Positions 10,247 to 19,279 of a stretch of 64,000 nucleotides of DNA are shown one piece after another. Under the pieces are notes generated by a model, which saw only the letters and a program-made list of their open reading frames with translations, was not told where the DNA came from and ran no database searches. The position numbers and the translations under genes are program-made. The DNA comes from Neoaquamicrobium sediminum (GTDB lineage: Bacteria; Pseudomonadota; Alphaproteobacteria; Rhizobiales; Rhizobiaceae): NCBI RefSeq assembly GCF_013240295.1, contig NZ_JABETK010000003.1, positions 310,001-374,000 of the forward strand, given 5' to 3'. How positions within the stretch are numbered: position 1 is the stretch's first letter; every line of letters starts with the position of its first letter.

Positions 10247-11469
10247 GTGACAACCGCCAAATTCGTAAGATGCTTGTCGATGGTCTCGACAACATCTTTA
10301 TGCATGGGCAAGTTGGCCTTTTCGGTCTCCCATCGCTCCATGAAGAGCGATATGGTTTCCTTGGCTGTGTCGAGGACAAGCTTCTTGGGCAGCTTGGCTT
10401 TTGCGGATAGATGCGCCAACTCGTCCGTTGTGAATCCGGTGAACTCCTTCGTCCGGCTGAAGGTCAGCGCGGACTTGTCATTCGCGATATACGGAATCGT
10501 GGACACGAAGTCATACGCCGGAGAGAGGCGTGCGTTGCGGCGATCAGGATAGATTAGCGACCAGTTTTTCAGGTGCATGTCGCCATTGCCGATCAGGACA
10601 TTGAATGTCAGGCGGCGAATAAATTCGGCCACATCATCCTGATCGGATTCGGAGGCGATCACCGATATCAGATTGCGGTAACTGGCCTTCTTGTACTTGT
10701 CCTCAGGATAGACGTTAAAGACCTGCGCAAAATCCTCGATATGTGTGACGCTGCCATCTTCATTGCGATCGAAGCGCTCGATGACGAAAGCCTGTTGCCC
10801 GATCTTCTCAATCCCGTCTGGCAGGTTTCCGATCGATCGCACATCGATCAGCCCGATCGCTGGCACGTTGATCCCAACCATCCTGGCAAGGCTCATCATC
10901 GAGAACTCGTTTTCCGGGACGTTGGCAAACTCGCGTGAGGGGAGTTTGACGATCCGATTGCCGCCGACGCCGCTTGTCGGAATCGTCAAGCCGCCGCTCG
11001 CACTTCGAACCGCCGAGAATTTGAGCTGCACGCCCGCCAATGAAAATCGCATGGCATCTTCGGCAGCCTCTTTCGCGGCTTCCCCTTCAAGGATGTTATG
11101 TGCTTCGTCGGGCCATTCTTCACCGTCCGCTGGGACGACGGTGATCGCGCCGGGCAAGTCCTGCCCGAGCACCCATAAGAGGAAGAACTCGCGGTCGATA
11201 TGGATGTCTGCCTTCTCAGCCAGGTATCGGCGCAGATGACCCTCCGGCAGGAGGTTCGAGAAGTAGGGCATCAGCTTGATCTTGTATGGCCGAAAATCAG
11301 TGATCAGGTCGCCGAGGCTATCCTTGAACTGCAGGCCGAGGGACGGTCTCTCACGGTTCTCAATATAGGCATCGTTGAACGCAAAAAGTGTCTTTTCGTT
11401 TCCGACATGGGTGATCGTGCCGATTTCTTTGCCATAGAGGCGCACACTCAAAACGGATACATCAGGCAT
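10234..11469 (-). CDS. hipA: HipA-family serine/threonine kinase toxin
   Basis: This 411-residue protein belongs to the HipA kinase family, toxins that phosphorylate translation factors such as glutamyl-tRNA synthetase and induce dormancy. The N-terminal HipA domain (RLYGKEIGTI) is followed by a nucleotide-binding segment (SLAGVQLKFSA), a catalytic loop GNGDMHLKNW and the metal-binding aspartate of YDFVST. ATG 11469 is preceded by a strong GGAGG inside the end of hipB, and the two genes overlap by 8 bases. Antitoxin-first order is standard. Autoregulation through the upstream palindromes is likely. Confidence 0.88.
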   Translation of the reverse strand: MPDVSVLSVRLYGKEIGTITHVGNEKTLFAFNDAYIENRERPSLGLQFKDSLGDLITDFRPYKIKLMPYFSNLLPEGHLRRYLAEKADIHIDREFFLLWVLGQDLPGAITVVPADGEEWPDEAHNILEGEAAKEAAEDAMRFSLAGVQLKFSAVRSASGGLTIPTSGVGGNRIVKLPSREFANVPENEFSMMSLARMVGINVPAIGLIDVRSIGNLPDGIEKIGQQAFVIERFDRNEDGSVTHIEDFAQVFNVYPEDKYKKASYRNLISVIASESDQDDVAEFIRRLTFNVLIGNGDMHLKNWSLIYPDRRNARLSPAYDFVSTIPYIANDKSALTFSRTKEFTGFTTDELAHLSAKAKLPKKLVLDTAKETISLFMERWETEKANLPMHKDVVETIDKHLTNLAVVTGKE

Positions 11470-12058
11470 TGTCGTCCTCCTCATCTAATGAGTAGGCTGG
11501 ACGGTTCGCATTCCTTTGTTCGCTCGTTGGCTCGAAATGGGCGATCTGGTTGCGGAGCGTTCTCATGCTGTTGATCGCATCCAATATGCTCTTCGAGTGC
11601 TCCGTCCGTTTGGCGTGGTCAATCGTTTGGCGCAGGGAGCGGAGGCTATCTAAAAACCGGGTATCAATCTGGAGGCGCTGGAGTGATGCCGTCGCTTTGC
11701 GCAGCTCATCCAGCTCCGGCAGGCTCGGCGCTTCAATCTGAAGGGCGCGAACCGCCTTTTGCAGTTGCTGCATTTCCTTGCCGATCGCGGGCGGTTGGAT
11801 CACGGTTCGATCCGTCGTCTGACGCGTGATCGATTTGATTGCAGGCACTGCCTTGCGTGGGACCAGGGCGATCTCCAAATCCAATGCGCTGGCGATCGCG
11901 ACGAGGCTCGATAGGCGTAGATCAACGCTGTTGGATTCAATCCGCGAAATCTGCGCTTGCGGGACGCCAGCTAACCGGCTCAATTCGCGTTGGCTGAGCT
12001 GTTTGGCTTCTCTGGCTTCGCGTAGGCGGTCGGCAATCTCTTGGGTTTCATATTTCAT
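11462..12058 (-). CDS. hipB: HipB-like XRE antitoxin with long C-terminal extension
   Basis: This 198-residue protein has an N-terminal HTH XRE domain (residues about 5-65, QLSQRELSRLAGVPQAQISR). Its role is to neutralise HipA and repress the operon. Classic HipB is about 88 residues. Here a further 130 residues form a predicted helical, coiled-coil-like tail with regularly spaced leucines (LQKAVRALQIEAPSLPEL) and an acidic end (DEEDD). The tail could carry the HipA contact or oligomerisation. It is the first gene of the operon. Confidence 0.82.
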   Translation of the reverse strand: MKYETQEIADRLREAREAKQLSQRELSRLAGVPQAQISRIESNSVDLRLSSLVAIASALDLEIALVPRKAVPAIKSITRQTTDRTVIQPPAIGKEMQQLQKAVRALQIEAPSLPELDELRKATASLQRLQIDTRFLDSLRSLRQTIDHAKRTEHSKSILDAINSMRTLRNQIAHFEPTSEQRNANRPAYSLDEEDDNA

Positions 12059-12087
12059 CGATGTTTATTTCTGCATCATTTATCTTG

Positions 12088-12111
12088 TTTGATGTCTTTT
12101 ACGATATCAAA
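12088..12111. promoter_or_regulatory. Candidate HipB operator 1
   Basis: Inverted repeat TTTGAT...ATCAAA with a 12-base spacer, in the AT-rich gap 30-53 bases upstream of hipB. Position and dyad symmetry fit an autoregulatory operator. A second repeat with a shared TGATG core follows at 12132. Confidence 0.45.
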
Positions 12112-12131
12112 TAGTCGGCGCCCTCTCAATG

Positions 12132-12151
12132 TGATGTTTTATGGCACATCA
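12132..12151. promoter_or_regulatory. Candidate HipB operator 2
   Basis: Inverted repeat TGATGT-N8-ACATCA, 74-93 bases upstream of hipB and on the upstream side of the divergent unknown gene. A related TGATGTTTTATTC half site follows at about 12162. Repeated TGATG cores in one AT-rich gap suggest several binding sites for a single repressor. Confidence 0.45.
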
Positions 12152-12249
12152 AAAGTGAATAATGATGTTTTATTCGATATCGATTTTTGATGCGCGATGC
12201 GCATCGCGCTTGGCTTGCCGATCTAACTGGCATCAGCTGTCTGGTGCGG

Positions 12250-12693
12250 ATGATGGATCAGCTCACCCTCTCCTATGTCTGGAAGCAGAAGCAAATACCT
12301 GTTGTGCTGCGCCGTACGGGGCGAGGCGAGCGCATTCGCGTGCGACTACCATTCGCCGACGACAATCGGCACTGGCTTCAGAACGGGCGGCGAACTGCGC
12401 CCGAATGGATCGGCGGCACAGAAGCTTACTGGGAGTTGCCGAAATCCTGGTTCAATGACCTCGTTGATCGAGCGCTGGTCAGATATGGCAAGATCTATAT
12501 CATTCAGCCCTACCGCGAGCAGGAGATCTGCGCGAGAGCATGCCAGGAAGCGCTCGGTCATGAGTGCCAATGTGCATGCATGGGCGCTAACCAAGGTGCC
12601 GGCAACGACGGAGGCTGGTTCGAAGTCTCCGATACCTTTTCGACGCGTTGGGGCGACCTGGAACTGGCCCGCCGTTTGTTGACGGCACGATAG
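12250..12693 (+). CDS. Unknown protein with a clustered cysteine/histidine motif
   Basis: This protein of about 147 residues is not recognised as a named family. It has hydrophilic, basic N-terminal sequence (RRTGRGERIRVRLPF), a middle segment EWIGGTEAYWELPKSWF, and a striking CARACQEALGHECQCACMGAN cluster. The cluster is arranged C-x3-C-x5-H-x-C-x-C-x3-C and is suited to a metal or Fe-S site. The start is uncertain: ATG 12250 or 12253 is preferred, with a possible start at 12187. It is divergent from hipBA across the putative operators, so HipB may also regulate it. Confidence 0.55.
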   Translation: MMDQLTLSYVWKQKQIPVVLRRTGRGERIRVRLPFADDNRHWLQNGRRTAPEWIGGTEAYWELPKSWFNDLVDRALVRYGKIYIIQPYREQEICARACQEALGHECQCACMGANQGAGNDGGWFEVSDTFSTRWGDLELARRLLTAR

Positions 12694-12700
12694 GCAGCCA

Positions 12701-12732
12701 CTGACTAAAGATTAAATACAATCTTTGGTCAG
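12701..12732. terminator. 12-bp stem-loop after the cysteine-cluster gene
   Basis: CTGACTAAAGAT and ATCTTTGGTCAG pair over 12 positions with one G-T pair and an 8-base AT loop, starting 8 bases after the stop codon. There is no T run, so it may act as an mRNA-stabilising hairpin, a weak terminator or a protein site. Confidence 0.45.
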
Positions 12733-13187
12733 TAGCCAGAACACACGGGCTATTAACAGGCCTGACGCGACAGAGCGCTGGCGATTGCTACGCGCTTTTG
12801 AGGCCTTGATAATTCTCAGTTATCGTAACCAAGCTTGTGTCCGTGCTTGTCCGCCACGTTGAATTGATGTTTGGCATCGCTCTAAGGGCCGGGCTGTTGG
12901 CAAAGCTGAAGCCCGCGAGCGGTCCTCCCCGTCCGGGCTGCCACCCTTGATGCGCGGCGCTACAAAGGGGATTGGAAAGAACTGCGAAAACACCTTAGTG
13001 CCGCTTGCGCGCGGCGGCCGGCAAGGAGGCTTCGCCGCCTCTGGCCGCGAAACATGCGATCCGGCACAAATGCCGGCTTGCCAGACGCGCCCTTGTCCTG
13101 CCTTGCTCTTCGCGGCCCCCGGGTTGCCGCCCCTAAGGAATAGGGAGCGAAAACCGGACAGAGGACCGCGCGAAACGCGGAGAGGGA
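12733..13187 (+). other. Long GC-rich leader upstream of the toprim gene
   Basis: 455 bases hold no credible gene. The last 230 are rich in hairpins: GCGGCC...GGCCGC enclosing GAGGC...GCCTC near 13015-13055, and CCGGCA-CAAA-TGCCGG near 13062-13077. Similar hairpin-dense leaders precede the ParB-like, 195-residue, ardC and DUF736 genes further right. It is probably a transcribed 5' leader of unknown function. Confidence 0.4.
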
Positions 13188-14162
13188 ATGGAAAAAGCAG
13201 ACCTGGAAGAGCTGAGAGAAAAGGTCGCCTGCGAGGCCGTCTTGGAAACCGCCGGCTTTGCGGTCGACGTAAAGGAAAGCACCCGCCGCGCGGTCAAATA
13301 CCGCCGCGGCGAAGAGATCATCATTGTCATTCATGACGGCAAGGGCTGGTTCGATCCGCTGTCGGATGCGAAGGGCGACGTGTTCCGCCTCGTCGAGCAT
13401 CTTGACGGCCTGCCCTTTGCGGCCGCGCTCTATGTCGTTGCCGACCTCGTCGACTTCGTCCCTTCGCAACCGCAGTGGCTACGGCAATCGCGTGAGCGCA
13501 TGCCCGACCTCTCGGTTCCCGAGCGCTGGTCGGCGCGGCGCAAGCCATGGCCCGGCTCCGCGACATGGCGCTACCTGCAGGACGAGCGGGCGCTACCTGA
13601 TCCCGTACTGCGCGCGGCCGTCGCCGAGGACCTTCTTCGCGAAGGCCCACAGGGCAGCATGTGGGCTGCCCACCGGGATCCATCAGGAATGGTCACCGGT
13701 TGGGAAGAGCGTGGTCCCGACTGGCGCGGTTTTGCCTCCGGCGGCACCAAACTGCTCTTTGCATTCGGTGCGGAAACGTCGCTGCGCCTGTGCGTCGTCG
13801 AGGCGGCAATCGATGCCATGAGCCTTGCCGCACTCGAGGAACAGCGTCCCGACACGCGCTATTTGAGCACCGGGGGCGGTTGGTCGCCGGCGAGTTCGGA
13901 GGCCTTGCTCGATCTCGCCATTCGAGCAGACGCCCTCCTCGTCGCCGCCACCGACAACAATGCGCAAGGGGAGATCTTTGCCGCGAGGCTCGAGGCGCTC
14001 GCGCGCGATGTCGGTTGTCAGTTCGTGCGGCTGCGACCTGAGCTGGAGGACTGGAACGAGGATCTGAAGGCCAAAAGAAGAAAGAAGGATGGAAGGGAGG
14101 AGGAGAGGGGCGGCTGCCGCATGCCCGCCGTCCGCCTCAAGGGTGAAGCTCCGCCCGGCTGA
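13188..14162 (+). CDS. Toprim/DUF3991-domain plasmid protein
   Basis: This 324-residue protein combines an N-terminal DUF3991-like region (residues about 60-130, GDVFRLVEHLDG) and a toprim fold near residues 195-300, with the conserved glutamate in CVVEAAIDAMSLAA and an acidic DNN in LLVAATDNNAQG. Such proteins are common on rhizobial plasmids and may act as DNA primase-like or nicking enzymes, but no activity is proven. The C-terminus is a low-complexity basic/acidic tail (KAKRRKKDGREEERGG). It is the first gene of a group with the next two. Confidence 0.72.
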   Translation: MEKADLEELREKVACEAVLETAGFAVDVKESTRRAVKYRRGEEIIIVIHDGKGWFDPLSDAKGDVFRLVEHLDGLPFAAALYVVADLVDFVPSQPQWLRQSRERMPDLSVPERWSARRKPWPGSATWRYLQDERALPDPVLRAAVAEDLLREGPQGSMWAAHRDPSGMVTGWEERGPDWRGFASGGTKLLFAFGAETSLRLCVVEAAIDAMSLAALEEQRPDTRYLSTGGGWSPASSEALLDLAIRADALLVAATDNNAQGEIFAARLEALARDVGCQFVRLRPELEDWNEDLKAKRRKKDGREEERGGCRMPAVRLKGEAPPG

Positions 14163-14289
14163 CGCCGGCCCTTGACCCGGCCGGACGGAGAGGCGGCCGC
14201 GGGAAGGGGTCCGGAAGGGCTGAAGAAAATGGTGATACCGACAGGGTGCACCGCGCTCCAGCCCGAGACAGGCCCCACAGGAGCCCGCC

Positions 14290-14892
14290 ATGACCCTTCT
14301 TGCACCAATCCGAAAAATCTACTTCGGCATCGCTGACCGCCACCAGACGTTCAGGCTCTTCGACCGCCATGCCGGGCGGCCCGACCGCTGGCAGGATGAC
14401 GACGGCGCGCTTTACGCCGGCGAATGGTTCGAAATCGCGCAGGCTCAACATGACTACATGCTCGAAATCCTGCCGCCGCTCTGGATGCGCGGCGAAATGT
14501 TCGCCATGCGCGAATTCCTGACCGGCAGCATTACCAGCGTATTCTACACACTCAGCATCAACGGCGTGAAACGGTACTTCCACGCCTATTGCAATTTGTT
14601 CGATCCGCGTTCCGTCCATGCCATGCGTGATGCGATCGTCGAGCGCGAACGCCGCCCGGTCAAGGCCATTACGCGCGACGAACGCATCGAGCACATCTGG
14701 AGCGCCACCCATGACGATTATCGCGGTTATGCCGGCGCGGACTTCCGGCCCGAACATCGGGGCAAGCGCACTGTCATCGTCTACGGCAAACCGGGCACAC
14801 GGTTCGAGCTGCTGGAGAGCCTGACGGATCAGCAGGTCTCCGAGAAGCTGCCGGTGCATCTGCGCCACCTGCCGCTGCCTGAAGCCGCGTGA
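14290..14892 (+). CDS. DUF1419-domain protein
   Basis: This 200-residue protein matches the DUF1419 family as I know it from rhizobial plasmids: FDRHAGRPDRW, LYAGEWFEIAQAQHDYM, LPPLWMRGEMFAMREFL and KRYFHAYC are its characteristic blocks. No biochemical function is known and no signal peptide or membrane segment is seen. The family normally occurs between toprim and DUF3085 genes, as here. Confidence 0.65.
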   Translation: MTLLAPIRKIYFGIADRHQTFRLFDRHAGRPDRWQDDDGALYAGEWFEIAQAQHDYMLEILPPLWMRGEMFAMREFLTGSITSVFYTLSINGVKRYFHAYCNLFDPRSVHAMRDAIVERERRPVKAITRDERIEHIWSATHDDYRGYAGADFRPEHRGKRTVIVYGKPGTRFELLESLTDQQVSEKLPVHLRHLPLPEAA

Positions 14893-14900
14893 GGTGGGCC

Positions 14901-15232
14901 ATGTGCACATTTCCGGTTCTTGCGGTGCGCAAGGTTATCGCGCGCGGCGAAGACGATGCCGCCACCAATGGCGGTTTCCGCAATCCCTATTATGGCACCC
15001 GGTCGGGAGAGGGCGAGAAGCCCGGCTTCTGGCTCGTTGGCGACGAGGGCGTCTACATCATCTCCAACGGCAAGGTTGCCGAGGGGCAGAAGCTACTCGT
15101 CGTCCATTCGACCGATTGTCATCCAAAAGTTGATACCCACTGGTTGGACGACAACCCCCGGCATTTCAGGGCGATGACGGCGTTGAATTCATCGATGCCG
15201 CAATCGTCAGTGCGCGAACGGTTGTTGATTGA
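14901..15232 (+). pseudogene. DUF3085-domain protein, frameshifted
   Basis: The N-terminal part (FPVLAVRKVI, FWLVGDEGVYIISNG) resembles DUF3085 proteins of rhizobial plasmids. The expected ending FQGDDGVEFIDAAIV is present but in another frame. Adding one C to the five-C run 15155-15159 joins the parts and gives a stop at 15230. ATG 14901 begins at the conserved segment, 8 bases after the DUF1419 stop, indicating co-transcription. Function is unknown. Confidence 0.55.
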
Positions 15233-15272
15233 CTCGCGGCCTTCTGCCTCCTACAAGAATCCCACATTCTGG

Positions 15273-15284
15273 ATTCTATAGAAT
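15273..15284. promoter_or_regulatory. Candidate operator upstream of the sugar ABC operon
   Basis: The perfect 12-bp palindrome ATTCTATAGAAT lies 77 bases before the solute-binding gene, with a related ACATTCT...AGAATGT repeat overlapping it. A GntR/FCD repressor encoded in the operon (18574) is the natural candidate ligand. Perfect 12-mers of this kind occur about 15 times per 64 kb by chance, so the support is positional. Confidence 0.4.
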
Positions 15285-15360
15285 GTAGGGTTGGAGATAA
15301 GGTGGCGGAAATGGCGGCGCGGTGCGTCGTTGGGAAACCGTTCACACCAGGGAGGATTGC

Positions 15361-16720
15361 ATGAATCGATTCCATGAAGCATCAGGTTCGGTCTCGCGGC
15401 GCGCGCTGATGGTCGCGGCTGCATCGGCCGTGACGTTCGCGGCGCTAGGTGGCACGGCTGCGGTTGCGCAGGATAATGGTCTCGGCACGGCGGAAAGCCC
15501 TGTCGAGGTGCGCATGATTGCCAACGAGGCGTTCGCCAACCAGTGGCAGACGCTCATGGTGCCCGAGTTCAACAAGCACTATCCGAACATCAAGGTCACG
15601 ATCGACGGCGTGCCCTATGTCGAGCTTCTGGCTAAGAGCATGCTCGACGCGACCGGGCCGAGCCCGACCTACGACATCATCATCGCCGACGACCCGTGGG
15701 TGCCGCAGCTTGCCGAGGTCGGTGCGCTGATGGACCTCAAGTCACCAGATGCGGCTGGCTGGACCTTGGAAGGCTACGACTGGGATGACTTCAACGCCGC
15801 GCCGCTGGCAGCTGGCGAGTGGAAAGGCGTGCAGTACGGCGTTCCGCTGCGCTCCAACATGCTGATGATGTTCACCAACAAGGCGCTCTACGAGAAGGCC
15901 GGGCTTGCTGCGCCGACCGCTGACCTGACCTGGGAACAGTTCATCGAGCAGGCGCCGAAGCTGGTCCAGGACACCAATGGCGACGGAACGGTCGACGCCT
16001 GGGCGATCGACACCTATTTCGTGCGCGAGCCGCTCACGCCGACCATCTGGCAGACGATCATGAACTCGAACGGGGGCAACTGCTCGACGCGGACGGCAAG
16101 CCGGCTTTCAACAGCGAGATCGGCATCGCCGCCCTCGAGACGCACAAGAAGCTGCTCGAATTCGCACCCACGGGCGCCGTCAGCCACGGCTTCTCTGAAG
16201 CGCTGCAGGCGTTCCGCCAGGGCCTCGTCGCCACGATGTTCAACTGGGGCAGTGTGTTCAAGGGGTCGGCGATCGACGAGAAGACGACCACGCTGAAGCC
16301 GGACCAGGTCGGCATCCAGGTTCTGCCTGTCGGCGCGAACGGCGCCGGCGCGCACCGCGGCATCTGGAGCGGAACCGTCTCTTCGAAGAGCCAGAACCAG
16401 CAGGCCGCCTGGACGGTGATCCAGTGGCTGAGCTCCAAGGAGGGCGAGAGCTGGCACGCGGCCAATCTCGGCGTCTTTCCGGCGCGCAAGTCGACACTCG
16501 CCTGACGCCTTCGGAGCCATGGCTCGTCCCGGTTTTCGAAGCCCTGCAGCAGGCATACGACGCTTCGGAGAAGGGCATGATGTGGCGTATCCGCCATCCG
16601 CGCTCCGACGCGGCGCAACAGATCCTCGCCGATGAGCACTCGCGGTTCATGGCCGGGCAGGTGACCGCGGCAGAGGCGTTGCAGGTCGCAGCCGAGAAGA
16701 TCGAGAAGGTTCTCGACTGA
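15361..16720 (+). pseudogene. CUT1-type sugar ABC transporter solute-binding protein, two frameshifts
   Basis: This is a periplasmic family-1 extracellular solute-binding protein, about 453 residues when repaired. It starts with a twin-arginine-like signal (SRRALMVAAASAVTFAALGG). The body has typical blocks such as VPYVELLAKSML, IIIADDPWVPQLAEVG and GVQYGVPLRSNMLMM. Two frame breaks occur: at the five-G run 16072-16076 (one more G gives NGGQLLDADGK) and at CC 16501-16502. Each is cured by one added base. A GGGAGG ribosome site precedes ATG 15361. It is the first gene of the catabolic operon. Confidence 0.88.
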
Positions 16721-16746
16721 CCTTGGCGGGTAGGGAGGACATTGAG

Positions 16747-17672
16747 ATGAGTACAGTGACGGCAGGGGGCGTTCCGCGTGCGCGCCCCCGCGGATGGACA
16801 AAACTGGCCGACGCGATCTCGCGCTGGGCGTTCATGGGCCCGCGGCCGTCATCCTCGGCGCGATGCTCGCCTACCCGATCTTCTACACGATCGAGATCAG
16901 CTTCTCCCGCTTCGACCTGATGACGTTCAGCGCCGTTGAGTGGGTAGGCTGGGACAACTATGCCCACGTGCTCGACGACTACCGTTTCTGGTCGTCGATG
17001 AAGGTGACGCTCATCTACCTCGTCTTTGCCCTGCCACTGCAGATCGTGCTCGGCTTCGGCATCGCCTTCCTGATCAATGCCGACTGGCGCGGGCGCGGCA
17101 CCGTGCGCGCCCTTTTCATCATTCCGATGGTCGTTGCGCCCGTCGTGGCCGGCGGCATCTGGCGCATGATCCTCGATCCGCTCTGGGGCATCATGAACTG
17201 GTTCATCGGCCTGTTCGGCTTCGCCCCGCTCGACTGGTTCGGCGACCCCAACCTCGCCATGGCCGCGATCGTTATCATCGACACCTGGCGCTGGACCCCC
17301 TTCGTGGTGCTGATCGCCACTGCCGCCCTGCTGTCGCTGCCGCGCGACATCTTCGAGGCGGCCGAGATCGACGGCGCCAACTGGTGGTCGATGCTGTGGT
17401 CGATCACGCTGCCGCTGCTAGTGCCGATCATCGCCGCCACCTTCGTCGTGCGATGGCTGGGCGCGGTCAAGATGTTCGACATCGCCCTCGCCGCGACCTA
17501 TGGCGGCCCGGGAGGCGCGACCAACGTCATCAACCTCTTCATCTACGAGGAGGCATTCCGCTCGCTACGCTTCGCCGAGTCCGCGGCGATGGCCGTGATC
17601 GTGCTGGCGCTCACTATGGTGCTGACCGGCATCTTCCTCATCGGCGCCCGCAAGCTGGAGGAACGCTATTGA
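16747..17672 (+). pseudogene. Sugar ABC transporter permease 1 (MalF/UgpA type), frameshifted
   Basis: Repaired length is about 308 residues. Multiple membrane segments (AVILGAMLAYPIFYTIEISF, LIYLVFALPLQIVLGFGIAF) and a cytoplasmic EAA loop (FEAAEIDGANWWSMLWSITL) identify an inner-membrane CUT1 permease. The first 31 codons from ATG 16747 are in another frame. One base is missing around 16838-16845 (MGP to AAVILG). The stop overlaps the next permease's start by four bases. Confidence 0.87.
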
Positions 17673-18529
17673 CCGCGACCGCTCTCCCCGCGCCGCTGCG
17701 GCGCAAGTCGCGGCTCGGACCGCGCATCCGCATCGCCGCCGGTGTCCTTGCCTGCATCGTTTTCCTGTTCCCGGTCTTCTGGATGGTGCTGTCGTCCTTC
17801 AAGGAGCAGCGCGACATCTTCACCACGCCGCCGACGCTGTTCTTCACGCCCACGCTGGAGACTTACATCAGCTACATGCAGCGGGCGGATATCAGCCGCC
17901 GGCTAATCAACACCATTATCGTCGCGGTCGGCTCCGGCCTCCTGTCGATCGTTGCCGGGGCGATGGCCGGATACGCGCTTGCCCGCATCAAGCTGCGCGG
18001 CGCCGGCACCATCGGCGTGCTGATCCTGCTGTCGCGCGGCGTACCGCCGATCGCACTCGCCGTGCCGATGTTTCTAGTCGCGCGCTCGCTCGGCGTCACC
18101 GACCAGCACATCACGCTGATCCTCGCCTATTGCACCTTCCTCATCCCCTACGTGATGTGGCTGATGCGCGGCTTCTTCCTTGCGCTGCCGAAGGAGCTCG
18201 AGGAATCGGCGATGATCGACGGCTGCAGCCGCTTCGGCGCCTTCTTCAAGATCATCGTGCCGATCTCGCTGCCGGGCCTTCTGTCGACGCTGATCTTCAG
18301 CATGATCCTCGCCTGGGAGGAGCTACTGTTCGCGCTGGTCCTGACCAACCGCTACGCCTCCACCATTCCCGTTGCCATCGCAGGCATCGCCGGCGACACG
18401 GTCAACGGCGCCAACTGGGGCGCGCTCACGGCGGTCGGCACGATAACGGTCATTCCTGTGGTGATCTTCGCACTGCTGGTCCAGAAATGGCTGATACAGG
18501 GTCTAGCGGACGGCGCGACGAAGGGGTGA
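17669..18529 (+). CDS. Sugar ABC transporter permease 2 (MalG/UgpE type)
   Basis: This 286-residue permease has six predicted membrane segments (VLACIVFLFPVFWMVLSSF at the N-terminus) and the EAA motif LEESAMIDGCSRFGAFFKII. The best start is TTG 17669 in a TTGA overlap with the previous stop, typical of coupled permease genes; no ATG fits. It pairs with permease 1 to form the translocation pore. Confidence 0.9.
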   Translation: MTATALPAPLRRKSRLGPRIRIAAGVLACIVFLFPVFWMVLSSFKEQRDIFTTPPTLFFTPTLETYISYMQRADISRRLINTIIVAVGSGLLSIVAGAMAGYALARIKLRGAGTIGVLILLSRGVPPIALAVPMFLVARSLGVTDQHITLILAYCTFLIPYVMWLMRGFFLALPKELEESAMIDGCSRFGAFFKIIVPISLPGLLSTLIFSMILAWEELLFALVLTNRYASTIPVAIAGIAGDTVNGANWGALTAVGTITVIPVVIFALLVQKWLIQGLADGATKG

Positions 18530-18573
18530 ACGATGAGCGGCGACAGGCACGAACAGACACGAAGGGGCGTGGC

Positions 18574-19256
18574 ATGACGCAGGCCTCGATATACCTCTCC
18601 AAGGCCGATCTCGCGCGGCGGCACATCGAGGACCTGATCATCTCCCGCGCCGTCAAGCCGGGCGACCGCATCACCACGCGGGAGATCTCCGAAGCGCTCG
18701 GCATCAGCGAAACGCCGATCCGCGAGGCGATCCGTAGCCTCGCTTCGGAAGGGTGGCTGGAAGTGCAGATGCATGTCGGTGCCGTTGTGGCGAGCGCCGG
18801 GCGCGAGCAGCTGCGCGAGATATACGCACTGCGCGCTATGATAGGCTCGCTCGCCATCGAGCTCGGCGCCTCGAGCTACGACGCCCGAAGGATGGCGCAA
18901 ATCGACGCGAACATCGACGCCGCGACGCTGGCCGTCGAGGCCCAGGACGCGGTGCGCTACATCCAGCTCAACCACGAGTTCCATACGTTGCTCAACGATA
19001 CGCCGCACACTCGCAGTGGTGCCTGCGCATGCTCATGAATCTCAGCGCGCTCTCCTCAGCCCACAGCGGCTTCAAGGTGATTGCCGGCCGTATGGCCGAC
19101 TCGCTCGCCGAGCACAAGTCGATCCGCGACGCGCTCAAGGCCGGCGAATTCGAGTCCGCCGCAGCGCTGGTAAGGTTGCACGAGAATGCGGCCTACGAGG
19201 CGATCACCCGCGAGCTGCAATCCGACAATCCGGCGCAGACGAAGAACGCCGGCTAG
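18574..19256 (+). pseudogene. GntR-family regulator with FCD domain, frameshifted
   Basis: Repaired length is about 227 residues. An N-terminal winged helix (ITTREISEALGISETPIREAIRSL) is followed by a helical FCD ligand domain (LREIYALRAMIGSLAIELGA; NHEFHTLLND). The frame breaks at 19006-19010; one added base joins DTPH to SQWCLRMLMNLS. It likely represses the operon it lies in and binds a substrate or intermediate. The palindrome at 15273 is the candidate site. If the break is real, the effector domain is lost and regulation altered. Confidence 0.85.
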
Positions 19257-19279
19257 GAAACCAGGGAGAAAGCGCCAGC

